From an uncultured Paracoccaceae bacterium (GTDB lineage Bacteria; Pseudomonadota; Alphaproteobacteria; Rhodobacterales; Rhodobacteraceae): a stretch of DNA of 64,000 nucleotides. Position numbers and translations under genes: made by a program. This document shows positions 10,672 through 20,666 of the stretch, piece after piece. Location of the stretch: assembly GCA_943787785.1 (NCBI GenBank), contig CALSNT010000017.1, forward strand, positions 1-64,000, given 5' to 3'. A model generated the notes under the pieces. That model was not told where the DNA came from. It did no database searches and saw only the letters and a program-made list of their open reading frames with translations. The stretch's first letter is position 1. Every line of letters starts with the position of its first letter.

Positions 10672-11637
10672 TCAAGCGTCGATGTCGGCGTATTGCCCGC
10701 TCGCTTTCGGGCCGGACTTGGACCAATCCCGCTTGACGCCAAGGCGCAGAAGGATCGCGCTGGCCACGAAGACCGATGAATAAGTTCCGACGATCACGCC
10801 CCAGATCATCGCGAAGACGAAGCCGCGGATCACATCACCGCCCAGAACAAACAGCGATATCAGCGCCAGCAGGGTGGTGACCGAGGTCATGACCGTCCGG
10901 CTAAGCGTCTCGTTGATCGACAGGTTCAGTACATCCTTTAGTTCGCGCTGCTTGTACTTGCGCAGGTTTTCCCGCACCCGGTCGAAGACCACCACAGTGT
11001 CGTTCAGCGAATAGCCAACGATGGTCAGCAAGGCCGCAATGATTGCAAGATCGAATTTGATCTGCAGCAGCGAGAATATCCCGATGGTCAGCACAACGTC
11101 ATGCACCAGTGCGGCGACCGCTCCCAATGAGAATTGCCACTCAAACCGAAGCCAGATGTAGATCAGCACCGCCGCGATGGCGGTGATGACGGCCAGAATT
11201 GCGGTTTGCACTAGTTCACCAGAGACTTTCGGGCCGACGCTTTCGACCGATGGGAACGTCATCGACGGGTCAATCTCGTTCAGCGCGGCTTCCATTGCGA
11301 TGATTGTGTCGCTGGAGACCGATTCGTCGCCCTCTTGCGCCTGAATACGGATCATCGCGACGTTTTGGTCCGAGTTAGTCGGGTCGAACACCTCGGTGAT
11401 CGAGACATCGCCCAGGTTCAGCGGCGTCAGCGCGTCGCGGTAGGCGGCCACGTCCACGGCAACCTCGCTGTCGGTGCGGATGGTGGTGCCGCCGCGGAAG
11501 TCGATGCCGAAGTTCAGGCCAACCACAAAGAACATCACGATCGATGCCACCATCGCCAGCGACGACAATCCCAGCGTCAGCTTCGACGCCTTGAAGAAGT
11601 CGAGCGAGGTTTCCTTGGGAACAAGTCTCAGACGCAT
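10672..11637 (-). CDS. secF: Preprotein translocase subunit SecF
   Basis: 321 residues from MRLRLVPKETSLDFFK. It has the first membrane helix, the NFGIDFRGGTTIRTDSEV motif of the periplasmic domain start, and the C-terminal five-helix bundle with VGYSLNDTVVVFDRVRENLRK. With SecD it uses proton-motive force to pull secretory proteins across the inner membrane. The start lies 2 bases after the secD stop. Confidence 0.96.
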   Translation of the reverse strand: MRLRLVPKETSLDFFKASKLTLGLSSLAMVASIVMFFVVGLNFGIDFRGGTTIRTDSEVAVDVAAYRDALTPLNLGDVSITEVFDPTNSDQNVAMIRIQAQEGDESVSSDTIIAMEAALNEIDPSMTFPSVESVGPKVSGELVQTAILAVITAIAAVLIYIWLRFEWQFSLGAVAALVHDVVLTIGIFSLLQIKFDLAIIAALLTIVGYSLNDTVVVFDRVRENLRKYKQRELKDVLNLSINETLSRTVMTSVTTLLALISLFVLGGDVIRGFVFAMIWGVIVGTYSSVFVASAILLRLGVKRDWSKSGPKASGQYADIDA

Positions 11638-11639
11638 GT

Positions 11640-13307
11640 TCAGACCTCGATTGTGCGCGGGCGGCGGCGTTCGAACCACATGATGATCATGATCCGGGTA
11701 ACGAAGATTGCAGTGAAGACCGACGTCAAAATGCCGAGGCCCAACGTGATCGAGAAGCCCCGAACGGGGCCGGACCCCATGACGAACAGGATCACTGCCG
11801 TGATGAATGTCGTGATATTGGCGTCCAGAATGGCACTCAGCGCCTTCTCATAACCAAGCTCGATCGCGCGGGCGGGACCCTTGGCAGTTTTGAGTTCCTC
11901 GCGAATCCGCTCGAAAATCAACACGTTGGCATCGACGGCCATGCCGATGGTCAGCACGATCCCGGCGATGCCTGGCAGAGTCAGCGTTGCGCCGATGGCG
12001 CTGAGTAGCCCGAAGATCAGCGCGACGTTTATGATTAGTGCAATGTTGGCGAACAGGCCGAATAGACCGTAGCTGAGGCCCATGAAAACAAGCACCGCGC
12101 CAAATGCTACCAAGCAGGCGATCCGCCCCGCATCAATGCTGTCCTGCCCAAGTTCCGGGCCAATCGTGCGTTCTTCAAGGAACGTCAACTCGGCCGGCAA
12201 GGCACCGGCACGCAGAAGCACGGCAAGGTTTGTCGAGCGCTCGATATCGAAGTTACCAGTGATGATGCCCGAACCACCCGGAATGTGAGACTGGATCGTC
12301 GGGGCTGAGATAACCTCGTCATCAAGCACGATTGCGAACGGCGACCCGATGTTTTCAGCCGTATAATCTCCAAACTTCCGGGCGCCGGTTGGGTTGAACC
12401 GGAAGCTGACGGCGGGTTGACCATTCTGGTCGAACGAGGGCTGCGCATCGACAAGTTCCTCACCCGAAACAACGAAGGACTGCTCGACTATGTAGTACTG
12501 GCCGTCATCTGCTTCATCCACCGAAGGCAGCAAGAAATTGCGCGAACCCGGGTCCGCATTTGCGTCCGTCGTCCGGTTCACAACCGGGTGGAAGGCCAGT
12601 CGCGCGGTCGTCCCGATGATCGCTTTAAGCTCTTCGGCGGACCCGATGCCCGGCACCTGAATCAAAATCCGATCTGCTCCCTGACGCTGGATCGTCGGCT
12701 CTCGTGTGCCAACCTCATCCACGCGTCTGCGAATAATCTCAAGGCTTTGCTGGATGGTACGATCGTCGGTGGCGAGCTTCTCTTCCTCGCTCAGCTGCAC
12801 GGTTAATATGTTTCCGTCACCGGCGGCTTCGAAATTGGTCGCGCCAACACCGGTCAGGCTGACGACTGGCTGGAACAGATCGCGCACAGCTTCCAATGCC
12901 GCGCCCATACCCTCAGCTTGCGAAATCCGCACACTCAGGATGTCATCGGGTCCGTCCTGGCGGCGAATTGTGCCGACGTCATCGCGCAGGTCGCGCAGGG
13001 TGTCGCGCACTTCGGGCCACATCGCATCGACGCGATCGGCGTAGACATCCTCGACCTGAACCTCGGCCAGCAAATGTGCGCCACCACGTAGATCGAGGCC
13101 AAGATTAACCAACCCAGACGGAGCCCAACCGGGCCATTGTTCAGCAAGAGCGGTACGTTCGGGGGTTGCACCCGACACCTCAATCTCAATCTTGGCGTCG
13201 TTGGATTGTTCGACCCGCGTGTAAAACGCATTCGGCGTTGCCAAAAGCACACCGAGGGCCACCAGCCCCCAGATAAGCACCCGTTTCCACAGCGAAATCT
13301 GCAGCAT
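11640..13307 (-). CDS. secD: Preprotein translocase subunit SecD
   Basis: 555 residues. The N-terminal helix is followed by GLDLRGGAHLLAEVQVEDVY (D1 motif), the P1 head region and the C-terminal membrane bundle with GMAVDANVLIFERIREELK (D4 motif). Length and order are those of alphaproteobacterial SecD. The stop of yajC precedes its start by 1 base, giving a tight yajC-secD-secF operon. Confidence 0.96.
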   Translation of the reverse strand: MLQISLWKRVLIWGLVALGVLLATPNAFYTRVEQSNDAKIEIEVSGATPERTALAEQWPGWAPSGLVNLGLDLRGGAHLLAEVQVEDVYADRVDAMWPEVRDTLRDLRDDVGTIRRQDGPDDILSVRISQAEGMGAALEAVRDLFQPVVSLTGVGATNFEAAGDGNILTVQLSEEEKLATDDRTIQQSLEIIRRRVDEVGTREPTIQRQGADRILIQVPGIGSAEELKAIIGTTARLAFHPVVNRTTDANADPGSRNFLLPSVDEADDGQYYIVEQSFVVSGEELVDAQPSFDQNGQPAVSFRFNPTGARKFGDYTAENIGSPFAIVLDDEVISAPTIQSHIPGGSGIITGNFDIERSTNLAVLLRAGALPAELTFLEERTIGPELGQDSIDAGRIACLVAFGAVLVFMGLSYGLFGLFANIALIINVALIFGLLSAIGATLTLPGIAGIVLTIGMAVDANVLIFERIREELKTAKGPARAIELGYEKALSAILDANITTFITAVILFVMGSGPVRGFSITLGLGILTSVFTAIFVTRIMIIMWFERRRPRTIEV

Positions 13308-13308
13308 C

Positions 13309-13632
13309 TTAGCTGGCAGCCGGTTCGGTTTTCGACATCACCTGGGCGACGGTCGACTTAACGATCCGCACGTTTACACCCTTGGAGATTTCAACCTCGA
13401 TCTCGTTCTCGCCGTCTTTCACTTTGGTGACCTTGCCGATAACACCGCCTTGGGTGACGACCTGATCCCCCCGGCGCACAGCCTCGACCATGGCTTTATG
13501 TTCTTTGACTTTCTTCTGCTGCGGACGGATGAGCAGGAAGTACATGATCGCGAAGATCAGGATCAGCGGCACGAACGACCCGAAGGCCCCCGCTCCACCG
13601 GCAGATTGCGCAAAAGCTGGTGAGACAAACAT
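13309..13632 (-). CDS. yajC: Preprotein translocase accessory subunit YajC
   Basis: 107 residues with an N-terminal membrane helix (LILIFAIMYFLLIRPQQKK) and the conserved segment VRRGDQVVTQGGVIGKVTKV. YajC joins SecDF in the accessory translocase complex. It is first in the operon; the promoter should lie in the 171 bases shared with the divergent serS gene. Confidence 0.95.
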   Translation of the reverse strand: MFVSPAFAQSAGGAGAFGSFVPLILIFAIMYFLLIRPQQKKVKEHKAMVEAVRRGDQVVTQGGVIGKVTKVKDGENEIEVEISKGVNVRIVKSTVAQVMSKTEPAAS

Positions 13633-13803
13633 GGATCGTTCCCCATTTTCTATTGGGGCACAGACCCCCTGTCATATCGGCGCGCACCCTAGTCGGGCGG
13701 CTTGGCAGGCGCAAGCGAGGGCGCGCGCATTTCCCGGTTCAAATGCCGGGCCTGACAGGGCATATGGGGGTCACACCGCAGACTGCAAGCTGGGAACAGA
13801 GTT

Positions 13804-15096
13804 ATGCACGACATCCGCGCCATCCGAGAAGCGCCCGAGGCCTTCGACGCCGCCCTCGCCCGCCGGGGGATGGAGCCCGTTGCGGCGATCATCTTGGCGC
13901 TTGATGAATCGCGACGTTCGGCGATCACTGCGGCGGAGACCGCGCAGGCGGATCACAACGCGGCCTCCAAGCAGGTTGGGGCCGCCAAGGCCAGCGGAGA
14001 TGAGGCGGAGTTTGAACGGCTCCGTGCGCTGGTTGCCGCCAAGAAGGACGAAGGCGCAGCACTTGATGCACAGGCCAAGGACGCTGACGACAAGCTGCGC
14101 GACCTGCTGCTGGGCCTTCCGAATCTGCCCTATGCCGACGTCCCCGACGGCAAGGAGGAAGACGACAACGTCGAGATTAACCGCTGGGGAACCCCACGCG
14201 ATTTCGATTTTACGCCACTGGAGCATTACGAGATTCCCGGCGCGAAGCCCGGATTCGACTTCGAAACTGCGGCCAAGGTTTCCGGCGCGCGCTTCATGTT
14301 CCTGTCTGGCGCCGTCGCCGCCGTGCACCGGGCGTTGGGTCAATTCATGCTGACCGTACACATCACCGAGAACGGGTTAACCGAGACCTGGACGCCGGTT
14401 CTGGTCCGCCCCGAAGCGATGCTCGGCACCGACAAACTCCCGAAGTTCGGCGAGGACAGCTACGAGACCACCGACGGACGCTGGCTGGTGCCGACCTCTG
14501 AGGTCTCGCTAACCTATTCGGTCGCCGAGAGCATCCTTGACGAGGCCGCCCTGCCAATCCGCCTAACCGCGCACACGCAGTGCTTCCGCTCGGAAGCTGG
14601 GTCCGCGGGCCGTGACACCGCGGGCATGCTGCGCCAGCACCAGTTCGAGAAGGTCGAGATGGTCTCGATTACCCACCCGGACGCGTCCGACGCCGAGCAC
14701 CAGCGTATGACCAAATGCGCCGAAGGCATCCTTGAACGCCTCGGCCTGCCATATCGCACCGTCGAACTCTGCACCGGCGACATGGGGTTTGGCGCGCACC
14801 GCACCCATGATGTCGAAGTGTGGTTGCCCGGTCAAAATGCGTATCGCGAGATCTCCAGCGTTTCGACCACAGGTGAATTCCAGGCTCGCCGAATGAACGC
14901 GCGGTTCCGCCCCGACGGCGGCGGCAAGCCGGAGTTCGTCCATACGCTGAACGGCTCCGGCCTCGCGGTGGGCCGCGCGCTGATTGCGGTGCTGGAGAAT
15001 GGCCAGCATGCGGACGGCTCGATCGACCTGCCGGAGGCGCTGCACCCTTTCTTGCTGGGAAAAACGCGAATTACGGCGGGTGGCGCGCTGGAATAG
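13804..15096 (+). CDS. serS: Seryl-tRNA synthetase
   Basis: 430 residues from [20 protein letters not shown]. The N-terminal long coiled coil (about residues 30-100) binds the tRNA variable arm. Class II motif 2 is in [19 protein letters not shown] and motif 3 in [17 protein letters not shown]. The length is standard. It diverges from yajC. Confidence 0.97.
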   Translation: MHDIRAIREAPEAFDAALARRGMEPVAAIILALDESRRSAITAAETAQADHNAASKQVGAAKASGDEAEFERLRALVAAKKDEGAALDAQAKDADDKLRDLLLGLPNLPYADVPDGKEEDDNVEINRWGTPRDFDFTPLEHYEIPGAKPGFDFETAAKVSGARFMFLSGAVAAVHRALGQFMLTVHITENGLTETWTPVLVRPEAMLGTDKLPKFGEDSYETTDGRWLVPTSEVSLTYSVAESILDEAALPIRLTAHTQCFRSEAGSAGRDTAGMLRQHQFEKVEMVSITHPDASDAEHQRMTKCAEGILERLGLPYRTVELCTGDMGFGAHRTHDVEVWLPGQNAYREISSVSTTGEFQARRMNARFRPDGGGKPEFVHTLNGSGLAVGRALIAVLENGQHADGSIDLPEALHPFLLGKTRITAGGALE

Positions 15097-15175
15097 GGGT
15101 GCGGGATTGCCGGAAAATGGTGGACCACAGAAGCGGTTTCTAATGAAGCAGTCTTTAATGAACGACCAACGTTAG

Positions 15176-15213
15176 CCATGCACTTGCCCGCCCATTGGCA
15201 GGCAAGTGCATGG
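15176..15213. terminator. Perfect 13-base inverted repeat after serS
   Basis: Arms CCATGCACTTGCC (15176-15188) and GGCAAGTGCATGG (15201-15213) are perfect complements with a 12-base loop. There is no U-tract, so it may work as a bidirectional transcript end, an mRNA-stabilising hairpin, or an intergenic repeat. It lies between convergent serS and the PIN gene. Confidence 0.55.
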
Positions 15214-15298
15214 CGGCTTCGCCTTAATTCCTTGCGCAAAAAGGCGCAAACTTCAGCCCAGGACCGGCCATTAACCTTGGTCATCGACCACCAATGCG

Positions 15299-15826
15299 CT
15301 AACCCAGCGCCTTCCCAAGCCGTGGCAGCCGTGCCCGTTTAAGCAGCCCGCGCAGCGGCAGGTCTTCGCCCGCCATCCGCTGCGCATCGGCGTGAACCCC
15401 GGCCACGATCCCGGCAAGATTGACGGCCCCGGCATGGTAAACCTCCAGCAGAAACTCATCTGGATGTCGCCGGATGATCCCCTCGGCGGCCAGCGCGCGG
15501 GTCGGGAAATCCTTGACGTTCAGCGTCAGAAGCTCATCGGCACCTCCGTCGATGGCAGCGGCCAGAACGTGGTCGTCGTCCGGGTCTGGCAGGTGCAGAC
15601 GCCGCTCGGTTGCGACCATTACGGAAATCTCGGCGTCCGGCCACTCGGCGCGCAGCAGCGCGATCTCGGCCCCTGCTTCGGCCCTGTTTCGCAATGCCGC
15701 CCGCGACCATTCCTCCAGAATGCGCGCCGACCAGAGCGGGGTGAACACCCCTGCCCCGGCGGTTTCCAAAACGACCCTTCGCAGAACCGTCGGATACAGC
15801 ACACAAGCGTCGATCAGAACCTTCAT
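15299..15826 (-). CDS. PIN domain protein, RSP_2648 type
   Basis: 175 residues. The start MKVLIDACVLYPTVLR carries the first PIN acidic residue; LLTLNVKDFP and DPDDDHVLAAAIDGGADE carry the others. Its start overlaps the methyltransferase stop by 4 bases, so the two are coupled. PIN domains are Mg-dependent RNases, often toxins, but there is no antitoxin beside it; the stable pairing with an rRNA methyltransferase argues for a housekeeping role. Confidence 0.75.
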   Translation of the reverse strand: MKVLIDACVLYPTVLRRVVLETAGAGVFTPLWSARILEEWSRAALRNRAEAGAEIALLRAEWPDAEISVMVATERRLHLPDPDDDHVLAAAIDGGADELLTLNVKDFPTRALAAEGIIRRHPDEFLLEVYHAGAVNLAGIVAGVHADAQRMAGEDLPLRGLLKRARLPRLGKALG

Positions 15827-17028
15827 GCCAGCCGGAAGAACAGCGCCTTGAGGTAGCCGCTTTCGCCCAGTGCCGGGTGCAGCGGATGGTCCGGTCCGGC
15901 AAACCCGGTGTGGATCAGCTGCGCCCCGCGCGCGCCGATCCCCCGGATCGAGGCGGCGCGAAATTTCTCAAGATCAACGGCGTGAGAACACGAACACACC
16001 ACCAGATACCCGCCCGACGCGACCAACGCCGCGCCCATCCGCGCAACCCGCTGATACGCTCGCAGACCAGCGTCAAACGCCGCCCGGTTTGGCGCGAAGG
16101 CAGGCGGGTCGCAGACAACGACGTCGAACGACGCGCCATCTGCGGCCAGCGCCTCCATCACCTTGAACGCATCGCCTTTGCGGGTCTCGTACTTGTCGGA
16201 AACGCCCATCGCCTCGGCCCCCTGCCGGGCCAGCGCCAGCGCGGGGTCCGAGCCGTCGATCGCCAGAACACTGGCTGCCCCGCCCGCCAATGAGGCCAGT
16301 CCGAACCCGCCAACGTGGCTGAATACATCGAGCACCCTCGCATCCTTGGCCAACCACGCCGTCATCGCATGGTTTGGCCGCTGATCGTAGAACAGGCCGG
16401 TTTTCTGCCCTTCCAGCAGGTCCGCCAGGTACTTCGCTCCGTTCATTGGAACCTGAATGGGGCCATCCAGCTGCCCCGCGACGACCGAGGACTCCTCGTC
16501 CAGACCTTCAAGACTACGCGCCCGCCCTCCTGCGTTCTTAACGACCGTACTCACCCCGGCCACGGACATCAGCGCGGCGACGAGCTGGTCAAACATGTTC
16601 TCGGCCCAGGCAGCGTTCGGCTGAACAGCCGCAACATCACCGAACCGGTCGATAATGACGCCGGGCAGGCCATCCGCCTCGGCATGGATCAGACGGTAAA
16701 ATGGTTCGTCAAACAGCCGCTCGCGATGTGCCAATGCCACCATCAGACGCGCTGCCAGCCAGTCTCTATCGATGACGGCTTCCGGGTCGCTGTCCAGCAC
16801 CCTTGCCGCGATTTTCGAGGCTGGGTTTATAGCGACTGTGGCCAACGGACGCCGGTTTGCGTCCTCCAAAACCGCGATACTGCCGGGCACCAGCCCCTTA
16901 GTACGGCGGTCCATCACCAACTCGTTGGCATAAACCCACGGAAACCCGCGCTGGACCCGGCGAGGATCGGTCTTGGGCAGCAGGCGGACAGTCGGGCGAG
17001 AGCGTGGTTCTTCGGGTACTTGTTCCAT
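15823..17028 (-). CDS. Class I SAM-dependent 23S rRNA methyltransferase, RlmI-like
   Basis: 401 residues. An N-terminal PUA-like part (RLLPKTDPRRVQRGFPWVYANE) is followed by a Rossmann core (RVLDVFSHVGGFGLASLAGG, SAM motif I) and VVCDPPAFAPNRAAF (motif IV). The segment VVCSCSHAVD holds a catalytic-type Cys of m5C methyltransferases. RlmI methylates C1962 of 23S rRNA in E. coli; the same role is likely but not proven here. Confidence 0.85.
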   Translation of the reverse strand: MEQVPEEPRSRPTVRLLPKTDPRRVQRGFPWVYANELVMDRRTKGLVPGSIAVLEDANRRPLATVAINPASKIAARVLDSDPEAVIDRDWLAARLMVALAHRERLFDEPFYRLIHAEADGLPGVIIDRFGDVAAVQPNAAWAENMFDQLVAALMSVAGVSTVVKNAGGRARSLEGLDEESSVVAGQLDGPIQVPMNGAKYLADLLEGQKTGLFYDQRPNHAMTAWLAKDARVLDVFSHVGGFGLASLAGGAASVLAIDGSDPALALARQGAEAMGVSDKYETRKGDAFKVMEALAADGASFDVVVCDPPAFAPNRAAFDAGLRAYQRVARMGAALVASGGYLVVCSCSHAVDLEKFRAASIRGIGARGAQLIHTGFAGPDHPLHPALGESGYLKALFFRLA

Positions 17029-17159
17029 AGGCAGCTTCCTAACTCACCCACGCGAAGGGCGAAATCGCAATCGGCGTCGGGACACCGGCCGCGTTCATTT
17101 CCTTAGCACCCGTAGATGTCGACCTTTGTTCTGGCAGCGCCAAATAAGCGCCTCAACCA

Positions 17160-17762
17160 TCAGGGGTTTGCCGACGCCGCTGCCTCGTCCCCGGAATAAT
17201 ATCCAACGACATCGCCATCTGTTGTGGCACCCAGACCGTTCAGCAACCGGTTGGAATAATTGAAATAAGCGCAGACCTGGTTGACCTCTAGGATCTCGCC
17301 GTCATCGCAGCCCGCGATTTTCAGCACCTCGAAATCCGAGCGCACCAATTTGCCGACATCCGTGGTCAGCTTAGCGACGTACCGCAGCAGCGCCAGTTCC
17401 TTGCCGGCAAACTCATCCTCGGGACGGTGCGCTTTCAGTGCCACGAAGATCCGGTCCGACCTGGTTTGATCCTTCAGAAGATTACGCACGTTCATGAAGT
17501 GATGTGTCAGTGAATAGGTGCAGTCATTCAGGATCGAGGTATAGCTGGCCACAACTTCAAGGAACCAGAACGGCAGGGCGTTGTCCTCCGAATGAAGGAC
17601 CGAGCGGTACAGCGTCACATGACCCTGCATCGTTTCCGGCCTCAGCGAGTGCAGCCGCATCACCGTATCCACCGTGCCGTGAGGCGTTCGTGCCGCGTCG
17701 AGTAGCGGGCGCAGTCGCGCGTCGGCTTCGTCGTCAGCGATCATCTTGATCCAGGCACTCAT
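17160..17762 (-). CDS. CMD/AhpD superfamily peroxidase-related protein with CxxS
   Basis: About 200 residues, predicted cytoplasmic, start at MSAWIKMIADDEADAR. The family fold is shown by EVVASYTSILNDCTYSLTHHFMN. Usual relatives have CxxC before the HH pair; here it reads CTYS, so the second Cys is Ser. It ends the leftward operon that starts with the ABC ATPase, 4 bases after the Rieske gene stop. Its role is not known; in context it may assist the oxygenase by peroxide removal or act in the catabolic pathway. Confidence 0.7.
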   Translation of the reverse strand: MSAWIKMIADDEADARLRPLLDAARTPHGTVDTVMRLHSLRPETMQGHVTLYRSVLHSEDNALPFWFLEVVASYTSILNDCTYSLTHHFMNVRNLLKDQTRSDRIFVALKAHRPEDEFAGKELALLRYVAKLTTDVGKLVRSDFEVLKIAGCDDGEILEVNQVCAYFNYSNRLLNGLGATTDGDVVGYYSGDEAAASANP

Positions 17763-17766
17763 TTGG

Positions 17767-18806
17767 TCATCCCTTCGCTTCCGCCTCAATCCGTTTGCCC
17801 AGCATTGCCCGAAATCGCATGGCGCCCGCGTCCAGGCCTAGTTTCAAATAAGGCGTTGCAGGGGATTTCATGCCAGCGCTGACCAACTCCAAAACGTCTT
17901 TATCTTCATTAAACGCCATCGTCGCACCCTCGAACATCCGCTGCGACAGTGCCGCGTTGTCCGGGTCGGAATTGCGGTGCTGGAACCAGAAATACAACGA
18001 ATGGTCAGCGTCGATAGGAGTGATGAAATTGTAGGAAATGTTCAGAAACACGTCGTCCGGCAGCGCCTTGTCCGCGCCGCCGGGTCCCAGCGCGGCAGTA
18101 GACTGACATGTTAAGCGCGGTTGACGGCAAACGGCATTCGTAGTGCTGCTTGCGATCACAATTGTCGCCGAATTCCAGCATGTCGCGATAATATGGCGGA
18201 GCCGGTTTCAGAAAAGATCCACCGCGAAACGATGACGCCATCCTCCAGCACCTCGATATCCAGTGGCCGGTGATCGGTTCCAGCACCTGCAAACGAGGTC
18301 ACATGGACCCAGGCGACATGGCTGGGATCCAGCAGGTTGTCGACGACGAACAGATAGTTCGACGCGATGTCCAGCGCCCCCAGCGCCGTTTTGCCCCAAG
18401 ACGGGTTGTCGAAATTCGGTATGTCGATAATCTTTGCCGTATCTGCATTGGCAGCATCCCCCATCCATATCCACAGGAATCCGTAGCGGTCCTCCACCGG
18501 ATAGCTGCGAACCTGGGCGCGTTTCGGAATTGGATCGCCCTGTGTTGGCGCCGCGATGCAGGTGCCGGTGCCGTCAAAGGTCAGCCCGTGATAGCCACAC
18601 TCGACTGCACCCCCCTTCAGGTTGCCCTTGGACAGCGGCAGTTTTCGATGCGGACAGGCATCCTCCAGCGCGGACGGCGTGCCATCGGGCGCGCGATAGA
18701 TCACGACCGCGTCGCCCAGCAGGGTTAGCGCGGTCAACTTGTCAGCAAAGTCGGCTGACCGCCCCGCGACATACCAACACTCGCGCATGAACTGATTACT
18801 GTGCAT
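17767..18806 (-). CDS. Rieske non-haem iron oxygenase, alpha subunit (frameshifted)
   Basis: About 345 residues when joined, close to VanA-type oxygenases. The Rieske cluster ligands are CPHR (DACPHRKLPLSKGNL) and CGYHG. The mononuclear iron site is in FVVDNLLDPSHVAWVH. Two breaks occur: near 18200 (after SETG, before YYRDMLEF) and at GGG 18082-18084, where removing one base gives AGTGGADKALPDD. No reductase gene is adjacent. The start overlaps the AhpD stop as TGATG. The family oxidises or demethylates aromatic or quaternary ammonium substrates; the substrate here is unknown. Confidence 0.8.
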
Positions 18807-19150
18807 CAGCCCGCGTCCTTGCTGAACGTGTCGAAGGCTTTCAACGCCTTCGCCGAGAACGCATAGGACGGACCACCGCCCATGTAGGTGGCCATCGCCA
18901 AGGCCTCGCACAGCTCCTCTCGCGTGGTGTGCAGCCGGATCAGGGATTTAATGTGGAACCCGATGCAACTGTCGCACCGCGTGGCGATTGCGATGCCCAG
19001 CGCCATGATCTCCTTGGTTTTCTCGTCCAGTGCCCCAGGTTTTTTCGCGGCCGTACCCATACGGTTGAAGGCGGCGGCAGTATCGGGGATTTCTGGTGAC
19101 AGCACCGCGATATTCGCCAGCGTTTCGTCCATGAAGGCTTCCCAATCCAT
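18806..19150 (-). CDS. Carboxymuconolactone decarboxylase/AhpD-like protein
   Basis: 114 residues from MDWEAFMDETLANIA. The AhpD motif is intact: ATRCDSCIGFHIKSLIR with CxxC and the following His. Such proteins are thiol-dependent peroxidase-like enzymes or decarboxylases. The start shares a base with the permease stop (TAATG) and its stop overlaps the Rieske start, so it is translated as part of a coupled chain. With the downstream CMD protein it brackets the oxygenase. Confidence 0.8.
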   Translation of the reverse strand: MDWEAFMDETLANIAVLSPEIPDTAAAFNRMGTAAKKPGALDEKTKEIMALGIAIATRCDSCIGFHIKSLIRLHTTREELCEALAMATYMGGGPSYAFSAKALKAFDTFSKDAG

Positions 19151-19914
19151 TAGCGGCCCCTTTCGTCCGAACCCATCCGACGTTCCAGCCACCGCACCCC
19201 GGCGCTGATGATCAGCACCAACACCAGATATTCCACGATCAGTAGCGAGTAGATTTCAAGCGGGCGGTATTCGGTGACCACCAGCTCATTCGCGCGGCGG
19301 GTCAATTCCTGCATCCCGATGACGGACGCAAAGGCGCTCATCTTCACGATGTAGATAAATTGGTTGGCCAATGGTGGCAAAATACGGCGGATGGCTTGCG
19401 GCATGATCACATAGCGCATGGTCTGGAAATAGTTGAGGCCAACGGTTTGGGCGGCTTCCGTCTGGCCACGCGCGATGGACTGAATTCCGCCACGAAAGAT
19501 CTCGGCGGTGAAAGCGCTATCCGAGATCGCCAGCGTGATAATCGCACCCCAGAAAGGCTCGATCGGAATGTTGAGGCCCATCGATTTGAAAATGATCGGC
19601 AGACCGTAGAACACCCAGAACAGCATCGGCAGCAGCGGGATCGAGCGGACGAACTCCACGTAGATCCGGTTGATGATCCGCAGCCAACGGCGCTCGGCCA
19701 AAGCGGGCAAAGCGACGACCAGCCCAAGGCAAATCGAGATTACCGCCGCGATCACAGAAATCAGGATCGTGTTGCCCATGCCATTGATCAGAAAGCGGAC
19801 GTTGACCCAGCCCTGCGGTGTCATCGGATTGATCACATACCAGCCCCAGGTCGCGGACGAGGAACACCCGGTCACCAAAACCAGCATCGAAAAAAGGACG
19901 GCAATTCGGATCAT
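19150..19914 (-). CDS. Polar amino acid-type ABC transporter permease
   Basis: 254 residues with the HisM/GlnP-type permease domain; the EAA loop is GGIQSIARGQTEAAQTVGL. I choose ATG 19914, which has GAAGGGG six bases upstream, over the TTG at 19929. The N-terminus MIRIAVLFSMLVLVTGCSSS looks like a lipoprotein signal with a lipobox Cys, followed by a periplasm-like segment before the first permease helix. This is unusual for a permease, although I recall similar forms in Rhodobacterales. Confidence 0.85.
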   Translation of the reverse strand: MIRIAVLFSMLVLVTGCSSSATWGWYVINPMTPQGWVNVRFLINGMGNTILISVIAAVISICLGLVVALPALAERRWLRIINRIYVEFVRSIPLLPMLFWVFYGLPIIFKSMGLNIPIEPFWGAIITLAISDSAFTAEIFRGGIQSIARGQTEAAQTVGLNYFQTMRYVIMPQAIRRILPPLANQFIYIVKMSAFASVIGMQELTRRANELVVTEYRPLEIYSLLIVEYLVLVLIISAGVRWLERRMGSDERGR

Positions 19915-19925
19915 GCTGCGCCCCT

Positions 19926-20666
19926 TCAATGCTGTAGAATCTGGCTAAGGAATTTTTGGCATCGGCGTGATTTCGGCGCTTCAAAGAATTGTTGCGGGGG
20001 GCCGTGCTCGACGATCTCGCCATCGTCCATGAACACCATCTTGTCGGCCACCTTGCGGGCGAATCCCATCTCGTGGGTAACCACAACCATGGTCATGCCT
20101 TCCTCGGCCAGTTCAACCATCACGTCCAGAACTTCCGAAATCATCTCGGGATCCAACGCCGAGGTCGGTTCGTCGAACAGAAGAACTTTTGGTTCCATAC
20201 ACAGGCTGCGGGCGATTGCGACACGTTGTTGCTGGCCGCCCGACAGCTGGCCCGGGCGTTTGTCGGCCTGTTCTGGAATGCGTACCCGGTCGAGGTATTT
20301 GCGCGCCCGTTCTTCGGCATCCGCGCGCGACAGGCCGCGCGCCTTCATCGGGCCAAGGGTCAGATTTTGCATGACACTCAGATGCGGGAACAGGTTGAAC
20401 TGTTGAAACACCATGCCAACCTCGGCCCGCACTGCTGCAGTGGCCCCGGCCTCGCTTCCAACATCTACGCCATTGACGCGGATTGTTCCGGATTGGTGCT
20501 GTTCCAACTGGTTTATGCAGCGCACAACAGTCGACTTCCCCGACCCGGACGGGCCACAGACTACGACCCGTTCCCCCGGTGCAACGGTCAGGTTTATGCG
20601 CTTGAGTGCTTGAAAATCTGCGAACCATTTGTCGACATCGATCATTTCGATCGCATATTGCGACAT
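19926..20666 (-). CDS. Polar amino acid-type ABC transporter ATPase
   Basis: 246 residues of the GlnQ/HisP family. Walker A is [14 protein letters not shown], the signature is [16 protein letters not shown], and Walker B is [15 protein letters not shown]. It starts the leftward operon and diverges from the binding protein gene, with the shared promoter region at 20667-20798. The uptake substrate cannot be read from the sequence. Confidence 0.93.
   Translation of the reverse strand: MSQYAIEMIDVDKWFADFQALKRINLTVAPGERVVVCGPSGSGKSTVVRCINQLEQHQSGTIRVNGVDVGSEAGATAAVRAEVGMVFQQFNLFPHLSVMQNLTLGPMKARGLSRADAEERARKYLDRVRIPEQADKRPGQLSGGQQQRVAIARSLCMEPKVLLFDEPTSALDPEMISEVLDVMVELAEEGMTMVVVTHEMGFARKVADKMVFMDDGEIVEHGPPQQFFEAPKSRRCQKFLSQILQH

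Noticed and set aside
19360-20406. Long plus-strand frame across permease and ATPase
   Set aside because: It is antisense to two well-supported ABC transporter genes and shows no family motif.
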